This document shows, in pieces, positions 26,904 through 34,907 of a stretch of 64,000 bases of DNA (positions are counted from its first letter, which is position 1; each line of letters begins with the position of its first letter). Source of the DNA: an uncultured Lachnospiraceae bacterium (GTDB lineage: Bacteria; Bacillota; Clostridia; Lachnospirales; Lachnospiraceae); NCBI GenBank assembly GCA_910587085.1, contig CAJUMC010000002.1:53467-117466 (forward strand). The letters are read 5' to 3'. A program made the translations under genes and the position numbers. The notes beneath the pieces were generated by a model that worked only from the letters and a program-made list of their open reading frames with translations, had not been told where the DNA came from and did not search any database.

Positions 26904-27761
26904 ATGAACCAGATTGAGATCGGAAAATTTATTGCCGTGTGCCGGAGGGAGAAAAAGCTGACTCAGGCGCAGCTCGCAGAAAGGCTTAATATTACGGATC
27001 GGGCCGTGTCAAAATGGGAAACAGGAAAAAGTCTGCCGGACTCCTCCATTATGCTGGAGTTATGCGAAATTCTCGGAATCACGGTAAACGAGCTGCTGAG
27101 CGGAGAGAAGGTTGCCGCAGAAAGCTGTGAGAGAAAGGCGGATGAAAATCTGATTGCCTTGAAAAGAAAGGAAGAAAACAGTACAATAAAAAATAGATTG
27201 ATTTTTATCATATTTTCCGGAGTTCTTCTGACAGGAATTCTTGTCTGTATGATCTGTGATGCGGCCATATCCGGGGGCATGACCTGGTCTCTGATCCCGG
27301 CCTGTTCCATTCTTTTTGCCTGGCTGATATCCGGACCGGCTATTTTTTATGGGAAAAGAGGAATTATAAAAAGTCTCATATCACTGAGCATCTGTCTGCT
27401 TCCGTATCTGTATCTGCTGAGCAGGCTGGTGGGAACCAGAGAGGTATTTTCGGTCGGCGCAGGAATGTCAGCGGTATCAATCCCGTTTCTGTGGGTGATT
27501 TATGCCGTTTTCAGCCGGTTGGGAAGAAAGAGAATACCTGCGGCATTGGGGATTTCTTTTCTGGCAGGCATTCCATTTCAGTTTGCTGTTAATATGATTC
27601 TATCAAAAATGATCGGGGAGCCCATTTTCGATGTGTGGGATTTGCTGTCCGCCGGCCTGCTGCTCCTTCTGGCACTGGTTTCCTTTGGCTGCGGACATGC
27701 GGCAGCTCTGCGCGGGCCGGTAGGGCATGGAGAAAGTGAGCGGACAGAAGGCGGTGCGTAA
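26904..27761 (+). CDS. XRE-family transcriptional regulator fused to a membrane domain
   Basis: The 285-residue protein starts with a Cro/C1-type helix-turn-helix (about residues 5-62; LTQAQLAERLNITDRAVSKW is the recognition part). A short linker follows, then six membrane segments (about 95-275). Such membrane-anchored XRE regulators are widespread in Clostridia and often control nearby transport or stress genes; the target here is unknown. AAAAGGAGAAACAGCG precedes ATG 26904. The region between the repeat array and this start (about 26605-26903) holds no gene I can support. Confidence 0.85.
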   Translation: MNQIEIGKFIAVCRREKKLTQAQLAERLNITDRAVSKWETGKSLPDSSIMLELCEILGITVNELLSGEKVAAESCERKADENLIALKRKEENSTIKNRLIFIIFSGVLLTGILVCMICDAAISGGMTWSLIPACSILFAWLISGPAIFYGKRGIIKSLISLSICLLPYLYLLSRLVGTREVFSVGAGMSAVSIPFLWVIYAVFSRLGRKRIPAALGISFLAGIPFQFAVNMILSKMIGEPIFDVWDLLSAGLLLLLALVSFGCGHAAALRGPVGHGESERTEGGA

Positions 27762-27986
27762 GTAAGGAAACTGCATAATTCCTGTTTATCCGCATTCTGT
27801 ATTCAGCGGCGTTTCGCATTACCGGAAGTATTGCGGAAATTTTGGACGGATAGGAAACAGGGGCCGGATTTACTCAAAATATCAAGCGTATCCTTCTTTT
27901 TTATGCTATGATTACGACACAGGAAAAGCTTTTCGCTGTCGGATTGACAGGATGGCCGGAGGATACCGGCAGAAAGAGGGAGCGCG

Positions 27987-28787
27987 TTGGAAAACATGAG
28001 CCTGTTGGCTGACGTATTGGAATATATGGAGCGCCATCTCAGCGATGAGATACGGACGGAGGATATCGCCGCGGCCTGCTATTGTTCAAAATCAAAGCTT
28101 GAGAAGCTGTTCCGCTGCGTGAACAAGATATCCGTGCATGATTATCTGGTGCGCAGGCGGATGATGAAGGCGGCGCGGCTGCTGAAAGAGCGGCCGGAGC
28201 TGTCGATTCTCGAGATTGCTCTGTGCTACGGCTACAGCACGAACGAGTCTTTTACGCGCGCCTTCCGGAATGTCTGGAACTGCAATCCGTCCGAATTTCG
28301 TTCGGGAGAACGTTTTTCGGAGCTTTATCCCAGACTTTTGACGCCGATTATGAAAGGGGATCATTTTATGAAGGGAAGAAAACGGGTTGACATCAGCGAG
28401 CTGTATGATCTTTTTGTGAACCGGAGAAACTGCTGGTTTGTGTGCTGCGATACCAGATCGCTCACCTCGATCAATGAGATTTCCCGCCGGGCAGGCGATC
28501 TGGCGCTGCTGGAGACCATGCGCAGGATGTGCGAAGCAGCGGGGGAAGAGGATGTGGTTTTCCGCATCGGCGGCGATGAATTCGTGCTTCTGACGGACAG
28601 TGAAGATCGCAGCTATGCGGAAGAGGTAGCCGGCCGGGTGCGCGCCAGGGAAGGAGAAACCTTTGATTTTGAGGGCACGCCGATCAAGCTCGGAGTGCGG
28701 GTCGGCGTGACCCGCTTTGAAGGGGAGCGGCTGAAATATGAGGAGCTGTTTGCCGGGCTGCATCAGGTGCTGCTGGAAGCGGAATAG
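27987..28787 (+). CDS. AraC-type DNA-binding domain fused to a GGDEF domain
   Basis: The first 105 residues are an AraC/XylS double helix-turn-helix (IAAACYCSKSKLEKLFRC, then ILEIALCYGYSTNESFTRAF, then NPSEFRSG). After a linker with a basic patch (MKGRKRVDISELYDLF) comes a compact GGDEF-like domain with an intact GGDEF at residues 195-199 (FRIGGDEFVLL). The domain is short and its usual DxD/FKxxND region is altered (CDTRSLTSINEISRRAGD), so cyclase activity is uncertain. It may bind nucleotide as a sensor. GAGGGAGCGCG precedes TTG 27987; ATG 27996 is the alternative start. An HD-GYP protein lies 4 kb downstream. Confidence 0.82.
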   Translation: MENMSLLADVLEYMERHLSDEIRTEDIAAACYCSKSKLEKLFRCVNKISVHDYLVRRRMMKAARLLKERPELSILEIALCYGYSTNESFTRAFRNVWNCNPSEFRSGERFSELYPRLLTPIMKGDHFMKGRKRVDISELYDLFVNRRNCWFVCCDTRSLTSINEISRRAGDLALLETMRRMCEAAGEEDVVFRIGGDEFVLLTDSEDRSYAEEVAGRVRAREGETFDFEGTPIKLGVRVGVTRFEGERLKYEELFAGLHQVLLEAE

Positions 28788-29261
28788 AGAAACGTTTTCA
28801 GTCCCCCTTCGCGTGAAAAGCGGAGGGGGCCGCATAACCCGAAAAAACAGGGACGGGATTTAAATATTTGATTTTAAGGATGACTTGAGCATGCGCTGTG
28901 GTTTCGGTGCGGCCCAGTCATTCTTTTTTGTCTGGTTTTAAACCGGACAGCCTGCTGCAGCCTTGCTGAGGCGGCAAGACAGCAGGAAAAATGAATTTTG
29001 AAGGCAAATAAATAAATTCGATTCCCTATTTTCAAAAATCTGATGTATAATGAAGAAAGAGAAGAGGTGCTTTGCAGTAACTTACATAAAGTGCGGATTT
29101 TATCCAAAAAGAATTTGTGCCGGAGATACGGTTAAAGAAATGCTGATTTAACAGAAGGAAGAGATAAGGCTATAAAGTGCGGATATAAATTATTTTTACA
29201 GATAATAAAATAATAATTATATAGATTTAAATATTAAAATTAAGTGAAAGGGAAAACAAAA
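28788..29261. other. Intergenic region with hairpins and an A+T-rich leader
   Basis: About 470 bases with no supportable gene. It has a stem CCCCCT/AGGGGG near 28803-28829 and a terminator at 28878-28929. From about 29130 an A+T-rich leader runs up to the kinase gene. TGTATAAT at about 29043-29050 could be a -10, but no good -35 is at the right distance. Confidence 0.45.
28878..28929 (+). terminator. Probable terminator after the AraC-GGDEF gene
   Basis: GGATGACT (28878-28885) pairs with AGTCATTC (28916-28923, one G-U pair), closing a longer G+C-rich loop. It is followed by six T (28924-28929). Confidence 0.65.
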
Positions 29262-29867
29262 ATGAATACAAACAGTTTTTCCGGCGGTTCATCCGCCGCT
29301 TACAGAGAGGTATTTGCGGCAGCAGAGCGCCTGCTTGGTCAGAAGCCGTATATTGTCATGGCGGTTGACGGGCGATGCGGAAGCGGAAAAACCTGGCTTG
29401 CGCAGCAGCTCGCACAGCGTTTCGGCGGGCGCATCGTGCATACGGACGATTTTTATCTGCCGTTTGAGGCGCGGCACAGGGACTGGGAAAACACCGTCGG
29501 CGGAAATATGGATTTTGAGCGGCTGCTACGGGAGGCGGTGCTTCCGGCATCGCAGGGAAGAGTCATATTGTACCGGCCCTTCCGCTGCCATGAAAAACAG
29601 GAGGCACAGGAGATTGTGCTGCCCCCGGCGGCGCTCACTATTGTGGAGGGCAGCTATTCGGCGCATCCCCTGCTTGCCGGCTGCTATGATTTCAAGCTTT
29701 TTCTCACCTGCCCGGATGGGGTGCAGCGGGAGAGGCTGCGCGCGCGGGAAGGAGAGAATTATCCGAATTTTGAGGCTCGGTGGATTCCCATGGAGGAGCG
29801 TTATTTTGCAGAATGCAGAATCCGTGAAAATTGCGGGCTAAAGCTGGATACCGGGGAACTGTTCTGA
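29262..29867 (+). CDS. P-loop kinase, uridine-kinase-like
   Basis: The 201-residue protein has a Walker A at DGRCGSGKTW (about residues 35-44), a following HTDDFYLP, which is the usual substrate-side DDFY motif of uridine/pantothenate-type kinases, and an internal TIVEGSYSAHP that matches the lid-adjacent strand. The C-terminal LRAREGENYPNFEARWIPMEERYF is typical of the small uridine-kinase-like proteins of Firmicutes. The substrate is not proven. An in-frame GTG at 29244 lies ahead, but AAAGGG lies between it and ATG 29262. A strong terminator follows. Confidence 0.83.
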   Translation: MNTNSFSGGSSAAYREVFAAAERLLGQKPYIVMAVDGRCGSGKTWLAQQLAQRFGGRIVHTDDFYLPFEARHRDWENTVGGNMDFERLLREAVLPASQGRVILYRPFRCHEKQEAQEIVLPPAALTIVEGSYSAHPLLAGCYDFKLFLTCPDGVQRERLRAREGENYPNFEARWIPMEERYFAECRIRENCGLKLDTGELF

Positions 29868-29868
29868 A

Positions 29869-29912
29869 AGCCGGGCGCACAGATATTTTCAGCTGTGTGC
29901 CCGGCTCTTTTC
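29869..29912 (+). terminator. Intrinsic terminator after the kinase gene
   Basis: AGCCGGGCGCACAG (29869-29882) pairs with CTGTGTGCCCGGCT (29893-29906, one G-U pair) and is followed by CTTTTCTCTT. Confidence 0.85.
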
Positions 29913-30040
29913 TCTTCACAATGTTCCTTCTTCTGGAACGCAAAAAGGGCTGTACAGCCAATTCCGTTCTGTGCTACAATAATCGGAAGAACAGCCTGTA
30001 CGCCCTGACGGAAGCAGGCGGGGCGATCAGGAGGGATTTT

Positions 30041-30640
30041 ATGAAACTGGCAGTATTGTTTCCGGGCGTCGGCTATCATGTGGACAAGCCGCTGCTCTAT
30101 TATGCAAAAGATCTTGCGGCGGTGCTGGGCTACGAGCTGGCTGAGGCGAAGTACGGAGAGCTTCCGGACGGCATCCGCGGTGACAGGGAAAAAATGAGAG
30201 CAGCATTTGAAGCGGCGCTGGACGGCGCAGTGAAATCCCTGGGAAAGGTGGAATGGGGAAGTTTTGATGAGCTTCTGTTTATCTCGAAAAGTATCGGGAC
30301 TGCGGTGGCGGCGGAAACGGCGCACCGTCTGGGGCTGAAAACAAGAAACATTTACTATACGCCCGTCGGGGAAACCTTTCTGTTTCCGCTGCAGGAAGGC
30401 ATTGCCTTTCACGGGACGGCGGACGCCTGGGTGACGACGCAGGCGGTGCGGGAGGGCTGTGCCGGATGCGGAATCACGCTGTTTGTCACAAAGGGGGCAA
30501 ATCATTCCATGGAGACGGAGGATACGCTTGAAAATATCCGGATTCTCGGCGGCATTATGGAGCGGACGGCGGCATATATCAGAGGGGAGGCCGCACAGGC
30601 GGCAGATGGGAGGAAACATGAATCCGGCGGCAATGCTTAA
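30041..30640 (+). CDS. Small alpha/beta-hydrolase-like protein
   Basis: The 199-residue protein has the strand-loop pattern of a small alpha/beta hydrolase. It opens with LAVLFPGVGYHVDKPLLYY, has a nucleophile-elbow-like LLFISKSIGT (Ser in SKSIG) and a late acidic HGTADAW and GANHSMET that could supply Asp and His. AGGAGGGATTTT precedes ATG 30041. It overlaps the next small gene by 23 bases. The substrate is unknown. I place it in the DUF/dienelactone-hydrolase-like group only by pattern. Confidence 0.72.
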   Translation: MKLAVLFPGVGYHVDKPLLYYAKDLAAVLGYELAEAKYGELPDGIRGDREKMRAAFEAALDGAVKSLGKVEWGSFDELLFISKSIGTAVAAETAHRLGLKTRNIYYTPVGETFLFPLQEGIAFHGTADAWVTTQAVREGCAGCGITLFVTKGANHSMETEDTLENIRILGGIMERTAAYIRGEAAQAADGRKHESGGNA

Positions 30641-30854
30641 GCTGATGGGAGCAAAAAAGAGCTTTGAGAAAAATCATCCGAAATTTACTGCATTCGTAAA
30701 GAAAACGCTGGCGCGGGGCGTTGCGGCGGGAACGGTAATTGAAATCACGCTGACGGGGCCGGGCGAGGAGCCGGTCCGCACGAATATCCGGGTGCAGGAA
30801 TCGGATCTGGAGTTTCTGGCAGGCCTTCGGGAACTTTCCGAAGGCGGCGAATAA
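30618..30854 (+). CDS. Small protein of unknown function, overlaps the hydrolase gene
   Basis: The 78-residue protein starts at ATG 30618 with GGGAGGAAAC upstream, and overlaps the hydrolase stop by 23 bases, which suggests coupled translation. It has a basic N-terminal half (LMGAKKSFEKNHPKFTAF) and a beta-strand-like middle (VIEITLTGPGEEPV). Unrecognised; no motif seen. Confidence 0.6.
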   Translation: MNPAAMLKLMGAKKSFEKNHPKFTAFVKKTLARGVAAGTVIEITLTGPGEEPVRTNIRVQESDLEFLAGLRELSEGGE

Positions 30855-31013
30855 AGCGGCGCAGCCTGCCCGGTGCGCTGATTCTTTGCGCCTGCTTCCG
30901 AAGGTTTTCCAGGCGAAGAAGTCCGCCGGGGGCATGGTGTACAAAGGAGCTTGCGGCGGACGTCTGCAGCGGGCGTCCGGATTATTTAAGCAGCATGAAA
31001 CGAGGAGGAGAAA

Positions 31014-31769
31014 ATGGGATATCGCTACGAAACGCATCTGCATACCTGTGAAGTGAGCGCCTGCGGGCGTACACACGCGGCGGATTATATAAAATTCTAT
31101 GTGGATAAGGGCTATGACGGGATTATTTTTACCGATCATTTCTTTAACGGCAACTGCGGCGTGGACCGCCGCCTTCCCTGGGAACGGAAGGTCGATGCGT
31201 TCTGCCGCGGCTATGAGCTGGCGAAGGCGGAGGGAGACCGGGTCGGTTTTCCGGTATTTTTCGGCTGGGAATTCAATTTTCACGGCGACGAGTACCTGAC
31301 CTACGGGCCGGATAAGAAATGGCTCCTGGCGCATCCGGAAATCATGCGCGATTCCCGGCAGGAGTATTTCCGCAGAATTCATGAGGCGGGCGGGGCAATC
31401 GTGCAGGCGCATCCGTACCGGGAGCGGGATTATCTTAATGCCGTCCGGCTGAATCCGTATTTTGTCGATGCGGCGGAGGCTGTCAATATTGGAAATGACC
31501 CGTACCAGGATGCGCTCGCGGCGGATTACGCAAAAAAATACCGTCTGCCGGTCACAGGCGGCACAGACATGCATAATATAGAATGGGGACAGACGACCTC
31601 GGGCGTGGAAACGGAGCAGCCGATCCGGTCCATTCAGGATTTTGCGGATATGCTGAGGAGCGGAAAGGGCTTTCGGCCGATCGAGGCGGGAGAACGAGCC
31701 GGAAGAGAGGAAAAGGAGACGTATCTTCCGGTGCTTTTGTATGGAAAGGACGGAATATGGATTGAGTAA
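31014..31769 (+). CDS. PHP-domain phosphoesterase
   Basis: The 251-residue protein has the metal-binding motifs of the PHP superfamily in order: HLHTCEVSACG at the N-terminus, FTDHFFNG, a middle GWEFNFHGD, AHPYRERD, and the closing GTDMHN. Relatives are phosphatases such as histidinol-phosphate phosphatase-like and 3',5'-nucleoside bisphosphate phosphatase; the substrate here is open. CGAGGAGGAGAAA precedes the ATG. The 160 bases before it hold an inverted repeat GTCCGCCG/CGGCGGAC (30921-30961). The next gene overlaps its 3' end. Confidence 0.85.
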   Translation: MGYRYETHLHTCEVSACGRTHAADYIKFYVDKGYDGIIFTDHFFNGNCGVDRRLPWERKVDAFCRGYELAKAEGDRVGFPVFFGWEFNFHGDEYLTYGPDKKWLLAHPEIMRDSRQEYFRRIHEAGGAIVQAHPYRERDYLNAVRLNPYFVDAAEAVNIGNDPYQDALAADYAKKYRLPVTGGTDMHNIEWGQTTSGVETEQPIRSIQDFADMLRSGKGFRPIEAGERAGREEKETYLPVLLYGKDGIWIE

Positions 31770-32724
31770 AATGCGATTTCCCAGACCGCTGAGACAGGGC
31801 GGCTGCGTCGGGCTGATCTGCCCGTCCTCCCCGGTTCAGCCGGAGAGAATGGATCGGTGCGTAAAATTCCTGTGCAGACTCGGTTATCGGGTGAAGGAGG
31901 GAAAAAGCTGCCGCATGGCCTGGCGCGGGTATCTTGCCGGGCCGGATGAGGTGCGGGCGGAGGATATCAACCGGATGTTTGCCGACCCGGAGGTGGACGC
32001 GGTATTCTGCGTGCGCGGCGGCAACGGCACATGCCGGATAATGACGCTGCTCGACTACGAAATGATTCGGAGGAACCCGAAAATATTTGTCGGCTACAGC
32101 GATGTGACGAATCTGCTGCTGGCATTCAACCGGCTCTGCGGCTTTGTCACCTATCACGGACCGATGGTTTCCTCGAATATGGCAGACCATTACGATGAGT
32201 ATACGAGGCTGAGCTTCGAGGGGCTGCTTGCCATGAAAAATGAATGGGAATTCCGGAATCCGCCCGGAATGCCGCCGGTTGTGCTGACGGCCGGAGCTGC
32301 GCGCGGGCAGCTTACAGGCGGCAACCTGTCCCTGGTGAGCGACATGCTGGGAACTTTTTACATGCCGGATTTTCGCGGGAAAATCCTTTTCCTTGAGGAT
32401 ATCGGAGAGCGCGTGGCCAATGTGGATCGGATGCTCTGGCAGCTGCGCCATCTCGGCGTATTTGAGCAGATAGCAGGGCTTGTGTTCGGAGATTTTGCGG
32501 ATTCAGTGAATAATTATGATGAATCTTATGGAATTAATTCGTATCTGCGCGATGAATTCTGCAGGATGAACATACCGGTGCTGTGCGGTCTTAAGGCGGG
32601 ACACTGCTTTCCGACCGGCTCTTTGGCAATGGGCGCGGAATGCGAACTGGACGCGGATCGGGGAACGCTGCGTTTTTTCCGGGAACAGGAAAAAGATTGC
32701 GCAGTTTGGGGAAATGTGGTATGA
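31762..32724 (+). CDS. S66-family carboxypeptidase (LD-carboxypeptidase-like)
   Basis: About 320 residues of the S66 fold. The N-terminal LRQGGCVGLICPSSPV is the family opening. The nucleophile Ser lies in FVGYSDVTNLLLAF. The later Glu/His partners fit LEDIGERVANVDRML and CGLKAGHC. It may cleave peptidoglycan LD-linked peptides or act on microcin-type peptides. The start is uncertain: TTG 31762 has AAAGGACGGAATATGGA upstream, with ATG 31771 and ATG 31741 as alternatives. It slightly overlaps the PHP gene, so the two are probably one operon. Confidence 0.87.
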   Translation: MSKMRFPRPLRQGGCVGLICPSSPVQPERMDRCVKFLCRLGYRVKEGKSCRMAWRGYLAGPDEVRAEDINRMFADPEVDAVFCVRGGNGTCRIMTLLDYEMIRRNPKIFVGYSDVTNLLLAFNRLCGFVTYHGPMVSSNMADHYDEYTRLSFEGLLAMKNEWEFRNPPGMPPVVLTAGAARGQLTGGNLSLVSDMLGTFYMPDFRGKILFLEDIGERVANVDRMLWQLRHLGVFEQIAGLVFGDFADSVNNYDESYGINSYLRDEFCRMNIPVLCGLKAGHCFPTGSLAMGAECELDADRGTLRFFREQEKDCAVWGNVV

Positions 32725-32824
32725 TAAAAGAGACGGGAAGGACGGAAAGTCCGTCGGAAGCCGCCGGAAACGGGGATGGGGAAGCCCGGGCGGCTGGGGT
32801 TTCTGAGGTCAGGGGGTGTCAGAA

Positions 32825-33898
32825 ATGGAAGGAAAGGAAATTACAAGGCTTACGATCAGCGAGGTTGAACCGGGGATGATCGCAGCACAGGATATTTATT
32901 CCAGGACAGATCAGCTGATTTTGAATAAAAATTCGGTGCTTGGAGCAGATTCTATTGCGAAATTAATGTTCTACTCGGTCGGCGGCGTCTGGGTCTATCT
33001 GGAGCCGAAGCAGGAGCAGGAGGAGGTGTATACGGATGCCCTTCGGAAAAGCAGGGATTTTATCCGTTTTTCGGAATGCTACCGGGAAGCAGTTTCCGAT
33101 GTCCGGGGCACATTTGAAAAAATTGCGCTCGGGGCGGAGGAGCTTGACGAGGAGCAGCTGTTTGAGGATGTGCGGAACATGGTCGGGGATTCCGGAAACA
33201 ATGCACATATTTTTAATATGCTGCACTGCATCCGCGATTACGACGATATGATATTCATGCATTCCGTCAATGCGGCGCTGATCTGCAGCGTGTTCGGGGA
33301 CTGGCTCCGGCTTTCGGAGGACGACCGGCATGTGCTGACGCTGTGCGGGCTTCTGCATGACGCCGGAAAGCTGCTTGTGCCGCCGCGCATTCTGAACAAG
33401 CCCGGAAAGCTTACGGACGAGGAGTACGATATCGCGAAAATGCATGCGGAGAGCGGATTTGAGCTGCTGAAAAATGCCGCCATCGACGACCGGATCAAGC
33501 AGGCGGTTCTGAATCATCACGAGCGCTATGACGGCTCGGGTTATCCGGCGGGCAAGGCGGGCCAGGAAATTGACATGTTTTCAACGATCGTCGCCATTGC
33601 GGACGTGTATGACGCGATGACAAGCCGGCGCATTTACCGGGGCGAAATCTGCCCGTTTGACGTGATCCGGGTGTTTGAGGAGGAGGGGATGAATCAGTTC
33701 AATCCCCGCTACCTGCTTCCCGTGATGTCGAAACTGGCGGAAACCTATATCCATCACTCGGTGCGCCTGACGGACGGAAGCCACGGCGAGGTGGTCGCCG
33801 TCAATTCCTACGCGCTTGCGTCGCCGGTGGTTCGGGTGGGAAATTCCTACCTTGATCTGGCCAGGCAGAGAAACATAAGAATCGAGGCAGTCCTGTAA
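32825..33898 (+). CDS. HD-GYP domain protein (cyclic-di-GMP phosphodiesterase-like)
   Basis: The 357-residue protein has an N-terminal sensor-like region (about 1-130) and an HD-GYP domain. The metal-binding HD pair is His178-Asp179 in LLHDAGK, and the diagnostic HHERYDGSGYP is at residues 231-241, all intact. This supports hydrolysis of cyclic-di-GMP or a related dinucleotide. The last 50 residues form a beta-rich tail (VRLTDGSHGEVVAVNSY). CAGGGGGTGTCAGA precedes ATG 32825. A terminator overlaps its stop codon. It lies 4 kb after the AraC-GGDEF gene. Confidence 0.9.
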   Translation: MEGKEITRLTISEVEPGMIAAQDIYSRTDQLILNKNSVLGADSIAKLMFYSVGGVWVYLEPKQEQEEVYTDALRKSRDFIRFSECYREAVSDVRGTFEKIALGAEELDEEQLFEDVRNMVGDSGNNAHIFNMLHCIRDYDDMIFMHSVNAALICSVFGDWLRLSEDDRHVLTLCGLLHDAGKLLVPPRILNKPGKLTDEEYDIAKMHAESGFELLKNAAIDDRIKQAVLNHHERYDGSGYPAGKAGQEIDMFSTIVAIADVYDAMTSRRIYRGEICPFDVIRVFEEEGMNQFNPRYLLPVMSKLAETYIHHSVRLTDGSHGEVVAVNSYALASPVVRVGNSYLDLARQRNIRIEAVL

Positions 33899-33914
33899 AG
33901 GCTGCCTCTTTTTT
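33884..33914 (+). terminator. Intrinsic terminator overlapping the HD-GYP stop
   Basis: GAGGCAG (33884-33890) pairs with CTGCCTC (33902-33908) and is followed by six T. The stop codon of the upstream gene sits in the loop. Confidence 0.9.
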
Positions 33915-33963
33915 GTTATCGGTATCCGGCAGGAAGGAAACAGATCTGCCTTATTTCTTATTC

Positions 33964-33992
33964 TTGCGATAATGGGGCAGCCATACTATAAT
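33964..33992 (+). promoter_or_regulatory. Promoter for the C_GCAxxG_C_C gene
   Basis: TTGCGA (33964-33969), 17-base spacer, TATAAT (33987-33992), about 48 bases before the start codon. Confidence 0.6.
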
Positions 33993-34039
33993 AAAGTTAC
34001 TTTATTTCGGAAATAATACCAAAGAAAGAGGTAGAATGA

Positions 34040-34537
34040 ATGAAATCGAGAGCGGAGAAAGCGGGAGAACTGTTCATGGAGGGCTGCAACTGTGCGCAGT
34101 CCGTGTTTGTAAATTACTGCGATCTTTACGGAATTGACCGGGCTTCGGCAATGAAGCTGGCCGCATCCTTCGGGGCCGGCATGGGAAGAATGCGCGAGGT
34201 ATGCGGCGCGGTTTCCGGGATGCTGCTGGTGGCGGGGCTGGAAACCGGGGCGACGGAGGGACGCGATCAGGAGGGCAAAAGGCGCAATTATGAAGTGGTT
34301 CAGCAGCTGGCAGCCAGGTTCCGAGAGCAGTACGGGTCCATAATCTGCAGGGATCTGCTCGGTCTGGATCGTGACAGAACAGCCGGGCCGATGACGGAAC
34401 CGACACCGGAAAAGCGCACGGAGGAATATTATAAAAAGCGTCCCTGCAAAGAACAGATTATAAGGGCAGCACAGATTCTCGAGGAGACAATCCTGGCGGA
34501 TCGCTTTGGAGGAACGGAGGAATGCGATGAAGCATAA
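34040..34537 (+). CDS. C_GCAxxG_C_C family protein
   Basis: The 165-residue protein has the family signature GCNCAQSVFVNY near residue 15, with conserved Cys pairs, then FGAGMGRMREVCGAVSG with the matching Cys, and a late RPCKEQIIRAAQILEE. Such proteins are thought to be redox or metal-binding proteins of anaerobes; the exact function is not known. AAAGAGGT lies before ATG 34040. It has its own promoter just upstream and precedes the thrS leader. Confidence 0.85.
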   Translation: MKSRAEKAGELFMEGCNCAQSVFVNYCDLYGIDRASAMKLAASFGAGMGRMREVCGAVSGMLLVAGLETGATEGRDQEGKRRNYEVVQQLAARFREQYGSIICRDLLGLDRDRTAGPMTEPTPEKRTEEYYKKRPCKEQIIRAAQILEETILADRFGGTEECDEA

Positions 34538-34571
34538 CCGATATGGAAGCGGGAAATTTCGTCCGTTTAAG

Positions 34572-34599
34572 TTGACATTCCGTAATTTTTTGATATAAT
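34572..34599 (+). promoter_or_regulatory. Consensus promoter for the thrS T-box transcript
   Basis: TTGACA (34572-34577) and TATAAT (34594-34599) with a 16-base spacer. Transcription would begin near 34606 and read straight into the T-box leader. Confidence 0.75.
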
Positions 34600-34605
34600 G
34601 GGGCT

Positions 34606-34866
34606 AGTAAAAGCGTTGACGAGACGAGTAGCAGGCCGCGCATGCCAGAGAGGGACGGAAACGGTGCGAACATCCCCTTGCAGAGCCTGTGAAGACCAGC
34701 TCTGAGCGGCCCTAATCCGGCCCGGTGATTCCGTTATCATCATTGAAAAAGCTGGCGGCGGCCGACGGCCTTATCCGGGCGCGGGAGACCTGCCGCAAGA
34801 AGGGTGGAACCGCGGGTATATCGCTCGTCCCTTTTGAGAATATTTATTCTCGGAGGGGCGTTTTTT
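34606..34866 (+). ncRNA. T-box riboswitch, threonine type, upstream of thrS
   Basis: The hallmark T-box sequence AAGGGTGGAACCGCG is at 34800-34814. Stem I spans about 34615-34705, with AGTA on the 5' side and GAA followed by the triplet ACC (34695-34697) on the 3' side of the specifier loop. ACC is a threonine codon, matching the downstream gene. The expression platform is a terminator, CGTCCC to GGGGCG with six T (34825-34866), mutually exclusive with the T-box antiterminator. The AGAGAGGGACGG stretch fits the distal stem I. Uncharged tRNA-Thr should allow thrS expression. Confidence 0.93.
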
Positions 34867-34907
34867 GCGTTCTTCCGGGACAAACAGAAAGGATATGGTG
34901 ATTGTTC

